The notes beneath the pieces were generated by a model. It had not been told where the DNA came from. It searched no databases and worked only from the letters and a program-made list of their open reading frames with translations. Positions 28,772 to 37,323 of a stretch of DNA of 64,000 nucleotides are shown here, one piece after another (within the stretch, counting starts at the first letter, position 1; each line of letters begins with the position of its first letter). Origin of the DNA: Acidobacteriota bacterium (GTDB lineage Bacteria; Acidobacteriota; Thermoanaerobaculia; Multivoradales; J023); assembly GCA_029263315.1 (NCBI GenBank), contig JAJCXR010000028.1, positions 62,001-126,000 of the forward strand, in the 5' to 3' direction. A program made the position numbers and the translations under genes.

Positions 28772-30604
28772 ATGCTGCCATTTCGCCGTCACCTTTCTGC
28801 CGCCCTAGCGTTGCTGTCATCGATCCTGCTGAGCGCCTGCCAAGCGGAGAATTCCGGGGGCAGGGAAGTCCTGTATCTCTCCACGGTGATGTGGGCCCAA
28901 GGGGAGCAGGTCTCTGAAGGGCCTTGGACCACTTCTGAATTTTGGCGAATCCCCGGCGCTCCGCAGCAGGTGTGGATCGAGACGACCTTTGAGCTGAAGG
29001 ACGTGCACCGGGGGCCGGGCCGTCCCCTGGGATTGCTGGTGGCCGCCCTGGCCAGCTGTGAGGCGCGCTGGGACGACCACCTATTGCAGGGTCGAGGACG
29101 ACCCTCCGCCGAGGCCGCGACGGAGGTGCCCGGCCCCACCTCGCAAGTGCTGCACGTGCCGGATCATCTGGCCAGCGTCGGTACCCATCAGCTGCGTCTA
29201 CGCTGTTCCAACCACCACCGGGGCTTCGATTTCAGCGCGGGTTACTGGTTGCTCGCCGTCGGCGACTACGGCCGTTTGCTGCAAGGCGAGCGGGTGGTGA
29301 GCTGGACGGCCCTGATCGGCCTCAGCGGCATGTTGGTCATCGGTATCTATTACCTGTTGCTGTTCCTGCTCGATCGCCAGCGTCGTCCGTATTTGCTCCT
29401 CGCCCTGCTGGCGCTCAGCGCCTGTGGCATGTTGGTGGCCGAGACCTGGCGCAACCTGGTGGGGTACACCTACGACTGGCACATCGTGCGCATGAGCCTC
29501 ATCGCCGCCATGGCATGGTGCGTGGCGTTCTTCCTGCTGTGGTTCCTCAGCGACCAATTTGTGCTCCGTCGCCGTGGCTGGTTTCGCGGGGTCGCCGTCG
29601 TCGCCATCAGTCTGCCGTTGCTGACGGTGCCATTGTGGGTCGACAAATTGATCCTGCTGCTGTTGGTCGCTTTAGTCCTCGCCGTCGGCTGGTGCATCAT
29701 GGCTTGGCGGCGCCAACAGGAAGGGGCTGCTGTGGCGACCCTCGGTGTCGCCGGCTGCTTACTGACTCTGCTCATAGCGCCCTGGCAGTTCGTCGATCGC
29801 AATCTCTATCTGGGATTGGGATTGCTCCTCCTCCTGCTCCTGGCGTCCCATGCCCGCCACATGCGAGCCGCCCAACTGTCAGCGGAGGTGGCTCGCCTGC
29901 GCTCCGCCCGCCTGGAGCTGGAGCTGCTCAAGCGTCACTTGCAACCCCACTTCCTGATGAATACCTTGACCGCCCTGAGCGAATGGGTCGAGGAAGAGCC
30001 CGCCATGGCGGTGCGTATGATCGAGGCCCTGGCAGATGAGATGCGACAACTCGTCCGCATCGCTGATCGTCGGCGGATTCCCTTGCACGAGGAGCTGAAG
30101 CTCTGTCACTGCCACTTGGCGGTGATGAGCCTGCGTCGGGATTGCAACTACCGCCTGCAGGTGGACCTCGAAGAGCTCGAAGCCGAGGTGCCGCCGGCCA
30201 TCTTCCATACCCTGGTGGAGAACGCCGTCACCCATGGCCAGGCCGACACCGAGATGGTATTGCGTCTATCGCAACATCGCGAAGGGAATCATCTACGCTA
30301 CTTCCTGCTAGCCCCCATGGGTCCTCCCATCAACTTTGCGGGTCCTCCCATCAACTTAGCGGGTCCTCCCATCAACTTTGCGGGTCCTCCCATCGACCTT
30401 TCGGGTCCTCCCATCGACCTTACGGCGCCACCCGCCGAAGAGATGGCAGAGCCCGCCGAGGGCACCGGTCTGCGCTACGTGCGGGCCCGGCTGACAGAGT
30501 GTTTTGGAAAAGATTGGTTGCTCCACGCTGCAGCGCAGCCTGTAGCCGATCGGTGGGTCTGGCAAACGGAGCTGCGACTGCCCTGGCGAGGATCGCCGTC
30601 GTGA
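28772..30604 (+). CDS. LytS/YehU-type sensor histidine kinase with 7-TM-like region
   Basis: 610 residues from ATG 28772. Lipobox-like signal LLSSILLSAC, an exported sensory domain (~residues 25-190), then about seven membrane segments (ISLIGLSGMLVIGIYYLLLF onward, to ~370), as in 7TMR-DISM sensors. The kinase core has the His-kinase (PF06580) box ELLKRHLQPHFLMNTLTALS with phospho-acceptor His, and an N box FHTLVENAVTHG. Between N and G boxes sits a five-fold heptad GPPIN/D repeat (DNA 30320-30424). The G box GTGLRYVRARLTECFG follows. The stop overlaps the regulator's GTG (GTGA), so they are translationally coupled. Confidence 0.88.
   Translation: MLPFRRHLSAALALLSSILLSACQAENSGGREVLYLSTVMWAQGEQVSEGPWTTSEFWRIPGAPQQVWIETTFELKDVHRGPGRPLGLLVAALASCEARWDDHLLQGRGRPSAEAATEVPGPTSQVLHVPDHLASVGTHQLRLRCSNHHRGFDFSAGYWLLAVGDYGRLLQGERVVSWTALIGLSGMLVIGIYYLLLFLLDRQRRPYLLLALLALSACGMLVAETWRNLVGYTYDWHIVRMSLIAAMAWCVAFFLLWFLSDQFVLRRRGWFRGVAVVAISLPLLTVPLWVDKLILLLLVALVLAVGWCIMAWRRQQEGAAVATLGVAGCLLTLLIAPWQFVDRNLYLGLGLLLLLLLASHARHMRAAQLSAEVARLRSARLELELLKRHLQPHFLMNTLTALSEWVEEEPAMAVRMIEALADEMRQLVRIADRRRIPLHEELKLCHCHLAVMSLRRDCNYRLQVDLEELEAEVPPAIFHTLVENAVTHGQADTEMVLRLSQHREGNHLRYFLLAPMGPPINFAGPPINLAGPPINFAGPPIDLSGPPIDLTAPPAEEMAEPAEGTGLRYVRARLTECFGKDWLLHAAAQPVADRWVWQTELRLPWRGSPS
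30320..30424 (+). repeat. Five tandem 21-bp units inside the kinase ATPase domain
   Basis: Exactly 5 x 21 bp (30320, 30341, 30362, 30383, 30404). Units 1 and 3 are identical; 2 differs by one base; 4 and 5 share changes. They encode GPPINFA/GPPINLA/GPPIDLS/GPPIDLT heptads. The unit length keeps the frame whatever the copy number. Confidence 0.9.
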
Positions 30605-31311
30605 GCCTTATCCGTCGCATCGCCCTGGTGGAAGACGAAGCGGTGGTAGCGCGCCGTTTGGAACGTCTCAGCCGTGAGCTGCTGGGCGACCAACTCACCT
30701 CAGTAGTCCGTTTGGCGAGCCTGGGGGAGGCGTTGGCCCATCTCCGGAGCCATACCATCGATCTGCTTTTCCTCGATTTGGACTTGCGGGGCAAGGACGG
30801 ATTCGAGGTGTTGGCGGAAGCGGCGGCGGAGGCTTTTCCCACCATCATCGTCTCGGCTCGCCATGATTTGGCGTTGCGCGCCTTTGAATTTGGTGTCGTC
30901 GATTTCGTTCCCAAGCCCTACAGCCGCGAGCGTTTGGCCTTGGCTCTGGGGCGCTTGGAGGAAAGGGGGCCGGGACAGCGGCGTCAATTGCGCTACTTGG
31001 CGGTGCGCAAGGGTTCCAGGGTGGTGCCTGTGCCCTTGGCCGAAGTGGCCTATATCCAGGCCAGTGGTGACTATTCCGAGCTGCACTGTCATGACGGCAC
31101 CACCCACTTGCATCACAAGGGCCTCAGCGACCTGAACCGGCTGCTGCCGGACGCCTACGTGCAGATCCATCGCTCATACATCGTCGATCTCGGGCAAGTG
31201 GTGTCGTTGCTATCCCATCCGGGCAGTCGCTATGCCGTCACCTTGCGGCAAGGGGGAGAGTTGCCGGTGTCACGTCAACGGGTGCGGGAATTGAGGCGCC
31301 ACTTCGGGTGA
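30601..31311 (+). CDS. LytTR-family response regulator
   Basis: 236 residues from GTG 30601, overlapping the kinase stop; the same frame is open from 30142, but that part is antisense-like low complexity. The receiver domain has IALVEDEAVVARRLE (acidic pair), LLFLDLDLRGKDGFEVL (phospho-Asp), IIVSARHD (Ser/Thr) and VVDFVPKPYS (Lys). The LytTR DNA-binding domain starts near 135: VPVPLAEVAYIQASGDYSEL, LHHKGLSDLNRLLPDAYVQI and RSYIVDL. Cognate regulator of the upstream kinase. Such pairs commonly control cell-surface or secreted functions; the target here is unknown. Confidence 0.93.
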   Translation: MSLIRRIALVEDEAVVARRLERLSRELLGDQLTSVVRLASLGEALAHLRSHTIDLLFLDLDLRGKDGFEVLAEAAAEAFPTIIVSARHDLALRAFEFGVVDFVPKPYSRERLALALGRLEERGPGQRRQLRYLAVRKGSRVVPVPLAEVAYIQASGDYSELHCHDGTTHLHHKGLSDLNRLLPDAYVQIHRSYIVDLGQVVSLLSHPGSRYAVTLRQGGELPVSRQRVRELRRHFG

Positions 31312-31340
31312 TCCTCGCTGCCGATGATTTTTTCGCTGCC

Positions 31341-31369
31341 TGTGACGGCGGGCCCGGCCCTGCTAAGAT
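31341..31369 (+). promoter_or_regulatory. Candidate promoter of the biotin operon
   Basis: TGTGAC (31341-31346), 17-bp spacer, TAAGAT (31364-31369), ~50 bp ahead of bioB. No BirA-type operator (long TTGT...ACAA inverted repeat) was seen in 31312-31420. Confidence 0.35.
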
Positions 31370-31420
31370 CTCGCTTTCCCAGCAATCCTCTTAACAACGA
31401 TGCGAGATGATTGAGCCGAT

Positions 31421-32536
31421 ATGACCACCACCGCTTCTGCTCCGAGCCCTACCCCGAGCCCTGCCCCGTCGCCTGTTACGACATCCGTCGATGTCGAATC
31501 GTCCCCCAAGGCCGGCCCGGCGGCCGGCGACCCGGCGGCCGGCGATCCGGCGGCCGGCGATCCGGCGAGCACTGAGCCGCGGCACGATTGGACCTTGGAC
31601 GCCCTGCGGGCGTTGCACGATCTTGCCTTGCCGGAGCTCATGTTCCGGGCCCAGTCGATCCATCGCCAGGCCCACGATCCGTCAAAGGTCCAGCTGTGCA
31701 CGCTGCTCAGCATCAAGACCGGCGCCTGTCCGGAGGACTGTTCCTACTGTCCCCAGAGCGCCCACCACAACGCCGACCTGAAACGCGAAAAGCTGCTCGA
31801 CCGCGACACCGTGCTGAAGGCGGCGGCCCGCGCCCGCGATGCCGGATCGACCCGTTTCTGTATGGGGGCCGCCTGGCGTCAAGTGGGCGATGATCGGCAA
31901 TTCGAAGAGGTATTGGCCATGGTGCGGGGGGTGCGCGATCTGGGCATGGAGGCCTGCTGCACCCTCGGCATGGTGACGCCGCACCAGGCGGAGCGCTTGG
32001 CAGCGGCGGGCCTCACCGCTTACAATCACAACCTCGATACCGGACCCGACTACTACGACAAGGTGATCACCACCCGCACCTATGACGATCGTCTCCGGAC
32101 CTTGAGCAACGTGCGTCAAGCCGGCGTTACACTGTGCTCGGGGGGCATCTTGGGCATGGGGGAGAGTATCGACGACCGCCTGGCCATGCTACAAGTCCTG
32201 GCCTCCTTGGAACCCCACCCGGAGAGTGTGCCGATCAACGCCCTGGTGGCGGTGGAGGGCACGCCCTTGGCGCAGCGGCCGCCGGTGGATGCCTTCGAAA
32301 TGGTGCGCATGGTGGCGACGGCCCGCATTGTTCTGCCTACCTCGCGGGTGCGCTTGAGCGCCGGTCGCACCACCATGTCCCGGGAAACCCAGGCCCTGTG
32401 TTTTTTGGCGGGGGCCAATTCCATCTTCACCGGCGACAAGCTGCTCACCACTCCCAATCCAGGGGAGGACGCCGATCGTCAGCTCCTGGCGGATCTGGGC
32501 ATGCAAGCGGAAGCGGCGGTGGCCGCCGGGACCTGA
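31421..32536 (+). CDS. bioB: Biotin synthase
   Basis: 371 residues. Radical-SAM enzyme inserting sulfur into dethiobiotin. The AdoMet [4Fe-4S] motif is CPEDCSYC (residues ~105-112). Following it are [82 protein letters not shown] and [16 protein letters not shown], all standard including the auxiliary-cluster Arg/Cys residues. Unusual: a ~50-residue N-terminal low-complexity extension ([11 protein letters not shown], then AAGDP x3 from three 15-bp repeats, 31518-31562). First gene of the biotin operon; its stop abuts the bioF start. Confidence 0.95.
   Translation: MTTTASAPSPTPSPAPSPVTTSVDVESSPKAGPAAGDPAAGDPAAGDPASTEPRHDWTLDALRALHDLALPELMFRAQSIHRQAHDPSKVQLCTLLSIKTGACPEDCSYCPQSAHHNADLKREKLLDRDTVLKAAARARDAGSTRFCMGAAWRQVGDDRQFEEVLAMVRGVRDLGMEACCTLGMVTPHQAERLAAAGLTAYNHNLDTGPDYYDKVITTRTYDDRLRTLSNVRQAGVTLCSGGILGMGESIDDRLAMLQVLASLEPHPESVPINALVAVEGTPLAQRPPVDAFEMVRMVATARIVLPTSRVRLSAGRTTMSRETQALCFLAGANSIFTGDKLLTTPNPGEDADRQLLADLGMQAEAAVAAGT
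31518..31562 (+). repeat. Three tandem 15-bp units in the bioB N-terminal extension
   Basis: CGGCGGCCGGCGA(C/T)C at 31518, 31533 and 31548, encoding AAGDP repeats ahead of the catalytic domain. GC-rich, frame-preserving, prone to slippage. Confidence 0.8.
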
Positions 32537-33709
32537 ATGGCCTCCCTGCTCGACACCATGGAACGGCGCTTGGCGGACCTCGATGCCGCCTCGCTCCGCC
32601 GTTCCCTGCAACCGCCGCGGGGTCTGGATTTGTCGTCCAACGACTATCTCGGCCTGGCCTCCCATCCGGCTTGGGTGGCGGGCATCCAGCGGCGGCTGGC
32701 CGAGCAAGGGACGGATCCACGGGCGGCGGTGGCCTCCCCGGCGTCCCGCCTGCTGCGCGGCAATACCGAACGCCACATGGCCCTGGAGGCCCGGCTGGCA
32801 GCCTGGAAGGGGACGTCGGCGGCGCTTCTCTTCACCTCCGGATTCCAGGCCAATGTGGGTCTGTTGAGCACCGTGGTCGAAGGGCGGGATCGGGTGATTT
32901 CCGACATCGCCAACCACGCCAGCCTGATCGACGGCCTGCGCCTCGCCCGCTGCCGCAAGGTGTTGGTGCCGCATCTCGATCTCGACGCCATCGAACGGGC
33001 TTTGGCGTCCGAGGGCCCCGCCGGTGGGCGCACCTTTCTGCTCACCGAGTCCCTCTACAGCATGGACGGCGATATTGCCCCACTCGATGTTTACGCCGAG
33101 CTGTGCGAACGCTACGGTGCCGAGCTGATCATCGACGATTCCCACGCCACCGGTATCTACGGCGAAAAACGGGGCTCGGGGCTTTGTGAGCACTTTGCCG
33201 TCGCCGATCGAGCCTTGGCCGTTGTCTCGACCTTTGGCAAGGCCCTGGTGTCGAGCGGTGGTTTTGTCGCCGGCTCGCAGGTCTTGATCGACTACTTGGT
33301 CAACCGCTGTCGAGCCTTCATTTTCACCACCGCGGCGCCGCCATTGCATCTCTATGCCGTCGAGGCGGCCCTCGATCTGGTGGAAGCGGAGCCGCAGCGG
33401 CGTCAGCGGGTCCTGGAGCTGGCCACGACCTTGCGCCGACGGCTCCGCCAAGGGGGGCTCGACTGCTTGGGGAGCCGCGGACCCATCGTGCCGGTATGGG
33501 TGGGCGATGCCGAACGTTCTTTGGCGGTGGCGGCCCAGCTACAGGACGAAGGCTTTGACGTGCGGGCCATCCGCCCGCCGACGGTGCCGACCGGCGGTGC
33601 GCGCTTGCGCCTTTCCGTGCACGCGGATCACCGACCGGAAGATCTAGATCACCTGGCCGAGCGTCTGTTGGCGATCCTGCCGGCGGCGGTCAGGGCCAAC
33701 GCCCCATGA
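32537..33709 (+). CDS. bioF: 8-amino-7-oxononanoate synthase
   Basis: 390 residues, ATG immediately after the bioB stop (TGAATG). PLP enzyme condensing pimeloyl-ACP/CoA with alanine. Seen: DLSSNDYLGLASHPAWVAG, ASRLLRGNTERHMALEARLA, ALLFTSGFQANVGLLST, FLLTESLYSMDGDIAPLD, AELIIDDSHATGIYGEKRGS (Asp contacting PLP) and STFGKALVSSGGFVAGS with the Schiff-base Lys. C-terminal RPPTVPTGGARLRLSVHADH is standard. Complete. Confidence 0.95.
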   Translation: MASLLDTMERRLADLDAASLRRSLQPPRGLDLSSNDYLGLASHPAWVAGIQRRLAEQGTDPRAAVASPASRLLRGNTERHMALEARLAAWKGTSAALLFTSGFQANVGLLSTVVEGRDRVISDIANHASLIDGLRLARCRKVLVPHLDLDAIERALASEGPAGGRTFLLTESLYSMDGDIAPLDVYAELCERYGAELIIDDSHATGIYGEKRGSGLCEHFAVADRALAVVSTFGKALVSSGGFVAGSQVLIDYLVNRCRAFIFTTAAPPLHLYAVEAALDLVEAEPQRRQRVLELATTLRRRLRQGGLDCLGSRGPIVPVWVGDAERSLAVAAQLQDEGFDVRAIRPPTVPTGGARLRLSVHADHRPEDLDHLAERLLAILPAAVRANAP

Positions 33710-33731
33710 GGTGGCGAGAAGGGGAGCGGCA

Positions 33732-34439
33732 ATGAGCTTGTGGGTAGTGGCCACCGGGACGGAAGTGGGCAAGACGGTGATCTCGGCGTTGTTGATGGCG
33801 CGCTACGGAGGCGACGGCCGGGTGACCTACTGGAAACCCGTCGCCAGCGGTGCCCGCGATGAGCGGGACAGCGAGACCGTGGCGGAGCTGTGCCCCGGAG
33901 CAAAGATTCTGCCCGAGTCCTATCTTTTTGATCAGCCCCTGTCGCCCCATCTGGCGGCCCGTCTTGAAGGCCGCAGTGTTGATCCAAATCGTTTGGTGGC
34001 GGACCATGCGGCGCATCGTATGTCCCTCTCCGACGCCTCTTCGACGGGTGTCTCCCTGGCCAACACAAGCATGGTGATCGAAGGGGTGGGCGGCGTCCTG
34101 GTGCCCCTGCGCGACGGTGGACCTCTGCTCATCGACCTCCTGGTCGACATTCCCGCCCCCTGTTTGGTGGTGGCCCATTCCACCCTCGGCACCATCAACC
34201 ACACCCTGCTCACCTTGGAAGCCCTACGCCAGCGTCACCTTCCCCTGGCCGGGGTGGTGCTCAACGGCCCGCCCAACGCCGAGAACCGGAAAGCCATCGA
34301 ATCCTTTGGCGCCGTCGAAGTGATCGATGAGGTGGATCTGCTGGAACCCCTCGATGCCAATACCCTGCGTCAGGCTGCGCAACGCTTCGATCGTGCGGCT
34401 CGGCTGGCGCCGTTGTTGGGCATCCGTGAAAATCGGTGA
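33732..34439 (+). CDS. bioD: Dethiobiotin synthetase
   Basis: 235 residues from ATG 33732 (GGGGAGCGGC upstream; an in-frame GTG/ATG-type start at 33711 would overlap bioF's end). ATP-dependent carboxylation of DAPA. P-loop WVVATGTEVGKTVISALL, TYWKPVASGARDERDSETV, MVIEGVGGVLVPLRDGGPLL and LVVAHSTLGTINHTLLTLEA are family landmarks; the product of bioF and bioA feeds it. The terminal part VIDEVDLLEPLDANTLRQAA is normal. Confidence 0.93.
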   Translation: MSLWVVATGTEVGKTVISALLMARYGGDGRVTYWKPVASGARDERDSETVAELCPGAKILPESYLFDQPLSPHLAARLEGRSVDPNRLVADHAAHRMSLSDASSTGVSLANTSMVIEGVGGVLVPLRDGGPLLIDLLVDIPAPCLVVAHSTLGTINHTLLTLEALRQRHLPLAGVVLNGPPNAENRKAIESFGAVEVIDEVDLLEPLDANTLRQAAQRFDRAARLAPLLGIRENR

Positions 34440-34539
34440 CGGGGATGGGGCGGGCTTCTCGCCCTTTTAGGTAGGAGAGCTTTGGCTGATCCCCTGTTTT
34501 TTTAGCGCCCCATACTTTTTGCCTCCGTTTGGAGCTTCG

Positions 34540-35451
34540 ATGCTGAGCAGCGCCCCTTCGCCAGGATCCTTCACCGACTCGTCAACCTTGGCGTTTCGTC
34601 AGCGCCTCGTCGCCGAGGGTGAGGGCCCACCGTGCCGTCCGGGTCCGCGCCTGGAGCGCTTCGCCCATGGGTTGTTGGCGGCCTTGGCGCCGGCGTTGCC
34701 GCCTCTGGTGCCGGCTTCCCCGAATTCCAGGCTTCAACCCTTCGAGGGAGTCTTGATCGGGCGTCCTCGGGCCGCTGGCCAGGGCTTCCTCTCCGGCTTC
34801 TGGTTCCCGGCCACCGGCGTTGCCCGAGGTGCTGTCCTGATGGTGCATCCCTGGCTGCACTGGGGCCAGGGCTTCCTGCACCGCCGTGGACGTGTCGAGA
34901 CCCTGCGTCAACACGGCTATCACGTGCTGACCTTCGATCTCAGTGGCTTCGGGCATAGCGCTCCGCCGGGATCCCGCTTTCATGACCTCGACGTCGAAGA
35001 CGCCTTGCTCTATTTGCAGCGCCGGGTTGGCGGGTTGCCGTGCCATCTGTGGGGTGTCAGCGCCGGGGGCTATTGGAGCCACATCGTGCTCAGCCGGCTG
35101 CAAGGGGTCACCAGCGCCGTCTTCGAGGATGTCCCCCAGAGCCTTTTGCAGTGGTCGCGGCGGATGTCGCCCCGTGGGCGACCGTTCTACTGGTTTTTTC
35201 AGTACTTCCTACCGGGGCCCTATCGCTTTCTCGACCAGCGGTATCACGCACCCTTCCTGAATCTGCAACGGGTGGCATACATCGGCTGCGAGGGGGACGA
35301 AGGGGCGCCCATCGCAGAGACCCGCCGCCTGGCCAAGCTGGCCGACGGACGTTACCTTGGGGTCCCGGGGGTCGGGCACTTGGGGGCTTTAGCGGGGGCT
35401 CGCCAGGAGGTCTTCGATCTCGTCCTCGAAACCTTCGATGGCGGCGGGTGA
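34540..35451 (+). CDS. Alpha/beta hydrolase inside biotin operon, candidate pimeloyl-ester hydrolase
   Basis: 303 residues from ATG 34540, with GGAG 5 nt upstream (34531-34534). Hydrolase fold: RGAVLMVHPWLHWGQGFLHR (His-Pro oxyanion segment), HVLTFDLSGFGHSAPPGSRF, nucleophile elbow CHLWGVSAGGYWSHIVLS (Ser in GVSAG), Asp region VAYIGCEGDEGAPIAET and GVPGVGHLGAL with the His. Placed between bioD and bioA where other bacteria carry bioC/bioH/bioG. From position and fold it may release pimelate from pimeloyl-ACP methyl ester, i.e. act as BioH; that is inference. The sequence is not close to BioH as I know it. Confidence 0.7.
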   Translation: MLSSAPSPGSFTDSSTLAFRQRLVAEGEGPPCRPGPRLERFAHGLLAALAPALPPLVPASPNSRLQPFEGVLIGRPRAAGQGFLSGFWFPATGVARGAVLMVHPWLHWGQGFLHRRGRVETLRQHGYHVLTFDLSGFGHSAPPGSRFHDLDVEDALLYLQRRVGGLPCHLWGVSAGGYWSHIVLSRLQGVTSAVFEDVPQSLLQWSRRMSPRGRPFYWFFQYFLPGPYRFLDQRYHAPFLNLQRVAYIGCEGDEGAPIAETRRLAKLADGRYLGVPGVGHLGALAGARQEVFDLVLETFDGGG

Positions 35452-35521
35452 AGCGACCTCGGGCTCGCCACGGACAGGCCCGGCGACGGTCCTCGGTCCG
35501 CTGATGTAGACTCGCCGCATC

Positions 35522-35995
35522 ATGGGAAATACAGCTGTTCAAAAGAATCTCGACATCCTGACCACGACCCGTCGCTTGTTACAAAAGGCGACGGTTGATC
35601 TGTCGCCCGAAACCTTGAGCCGCATCCCCGATGGCTTCAACAACAATGTCCTGTGGAACGTGGGCCACGTGGTGGTGACCCAGCAACTCCTCTGTTACAA
35701 GCTCTCCGGCATGGCCTTGGGCGTCGACGATGCGACGGTGGAAATGTTCTGCAAGGGCAGTAGCCCCAAGGATTGGGCTACGACGCCGGACTATCAAGCG
35801 CTGCTCGGGCCCCTGCATGGATTGGTGGAGACGACCCGTCGCGACTATGCCGCGGGGCGCTTCGGGGGCTACAACACCTACACCACCAGCACCGGCTATA
35901 CCCTGTCCTCCATCGAAGACGCCATCGCCTTCAATAATTTCCACGAGGGTATCCATCTAGGGTACGTTCTGGCCCTGCGTCGGGTCCTGGGTTGA
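35522..35995 (+). CDS. DinB-superfamily protein
   Basis: 157 residues forming the DinB/YfiT four-helix bundle: LDILTTTRRLLQKATVDLS, NNVLWNVGHVVVTQQLLCY with one His, and AIAFNNFHEGIHLGYVLAL with the His pair that completes the metal-binding triad. Enzymes of this fold act as thiol transferases or maleylpyruvate isomerase-like proteins; no substrate can be assigned. It sits between the hydrolase and bioA, with gaps of 70 and 36 bp, so probably transcribed with them although not a known biotin enzyme. Confidence 0.82.
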   Translation: MGNTAVQKNLDILTTTRRLLQKATVDLSPETLSRIPDGFNNNVLWNVGHVVVTQQLLCYKLSGMALGVDDATVEMFCKGSSPKDWATTPDYQALLGPLHGLVETTRRDYAAGRFGGYNTYTTSTGYTLSSIEDAIAFNNFHEGIHLGYVLALRRVLG

Positions 35996-36031
35996 GACCT
36001 CTGGTACGGCTTTGAGAGATCTGGAAAGACC

Positions 36032-37315
36032 ATGAGCGATTGGATCGAGCTCGACCGTCGCCACGTTTGGCACCCTTACACCCAGATGCTGACCGCCGCG
36101 CCGCCTATCCCGGTGCGGGGCGGAGACGGAATGTACCTGATCACCGAGGACGGCCGTCGGCTGCTGGACGGTATCTCCTCGTGGTGGGTGAACATTCACG
36201 GCCACAGCCATGCACGGCTAAACCGTGCCTTGGCCCAGCAAGCGGAGCGTTTGGAGCACGTCATCTTCGCCGGTTTCTGCCATGAGCCGGCGGCCCGGCT
36301 GGCCGCCGAGCTGGTCGAGCGCTGCGGTGGACAGTTACCGCGGGTCTTTTACTCTGACAACGGCTCCACCGCCGTCGAGGTGGCCCTCAAGATGGCCTAT
36401 CAGGCGTGGCGCCATCGGGGCGAGGGTCAGCGACGTCTGTTCATTGCCCTCGATGGGGCTTACCACGGCGATACCGTCGGCACCATGGCGGTGGGTGGCA
36501 CGGCCCTCTTCCATCGTGCGTTCCGTGATCTGCTCTTCGAGGTGCGCCATGTGGCCACTCCGGCGTCGCGGCAGGCGGGCAGCAAGAGTCCCGATTTGAC
36601 CGAGGTTCTGGAGCAGGAGGGAGAGCACATCGCGGCGGTGATCGTCGAGCCCATGTTGCAAGGGGCCGGCGGCATGTTGACGCAACCGCCGGAATTCCTT
36701 CGCCGGCTGCGCGACCTCACCGCCGAGCACGGGATTCCGCTGATCGCTGACGAGATCTTCACCGGCTTTGGACGCACCGGTCGTTTTCTGGCCTGTGAGC
36801 ACGCCGGAATCGTTCCCGACCTGCTCTGTCTGTCCAAGGCATTGACGGCGGGCTACCTACCTCTGGCCGCCACCCTGGCCAGCCAGGACATCTACAGCGC
36901 TTTCCTCAGTGAAGATCGCGGCAAAACATTTTTCCACGGCCACTCCTTTACCGGTAATGCCCTCTCCTGTGCCGTCGCCCTCGAAAGCCTGGCCCTGTTC
37001 GACGACCAACGCTGTCTCGAGCGGGTGCAGCAACTGGAGGCCCTCTTCTCTGAGCGCTTGGCGGCGCTGGCTGATTGGGACATGGTCCGCGAGACCCGTT
37101 GTCTGGGGGGCATGGCCGCCCTGGAGCTGGCGCCGCGGGGCGACGGCGGCTATCTCGATACCATCGGCCCTCGCCTGACGGCGGCCTTTCTCGAACGGGA
37201 CATCTTGCTGCGGCCCCTGGGGGATGTGCTCTATTTCTTGCCGCCCTACGTCGTCACCGACGACGAAGCCCATCGCGTTTTCGACGCCATCGAAGAGGTG
37301 CTGCCGACGATCTGA
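36032..37315 (+). CDS. bioA: Adenosylmethionine-8-amino-7-oxononanoate aminotransferase
   Basis: 427 residues. Class-III PLP aminotransferase converting KAPA to DAPA with SAM as amino donor. WIELDRRHVWHPYTQM is the BioA hallmark; DGISSWWVNIHGHSHARLN, RVFYSDNGSTAVEVALKMAY, ALDGAYHGDTVGTMAVGG, GIPLIADEIFTGFGRTGRF and LCLSKALTAGYLPLAATL (Schiff-base Lys) follow, with HGHSFTGNALSCAVAL. Complete; last gene of the operon. No bioC visible, so pimeloyl synthesis may depend on genes elsewhere. Confidence 0.95.
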   Translation: MSDWIELDRRHVWHPYTQMLTAAPPIPVRGGDGMYLITEDGRRLLDGISSWWVNIHGHSHARLNRALAQQAERLEHVIFAGFCHEPAARLAAELVERCGGQLPRVFYSDNGSTAVEVALKMAYQAWRHRGEGQRRLFIALDGAYHGDTVGTMAVGGTALFHRAFRDLLFEVRHVATPASRQAGSKSPDLTEVLEQEGEHIAAVIVEPMLQGAGGMLTQPPEFLRRLRDLTAEHGIPLIADEIFTGFGRTGRFLACEHAGIVPDLLCLSKALTAGYLPLAATLASQDIYSAFLSEDRGKTFFHGHSFTGNALSCAVALESLALFDDQRCLERVQQLEALFSERLAALADWDMVRETRCLGGMAALELAPRGDGGYLDTIGPRLTAAFLERDILLRPLGDVLYFLPPYVVTDDEAHRVFDAIEEVLPTI

Positions 37316-37323
37316 CGACTTGA

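Noticed and set aside
30142..30600. N-terminal extension of the LytTR regulator
   Set aside because: Out of frame with the kinase it overlaps, low-complexity shadow of the heptad repeat.
31312..31420. Biotin riboswitch or BirA operator before bioB
   Set aside because: No long TTGT...ACAA inverted repeat and no biotin riboswitch class is established.
32189..33451. 420-codon minus-strand frame opposite bioB/bioF
   Set aside because: Shadow of well-conserved genes; no recognisable domain.
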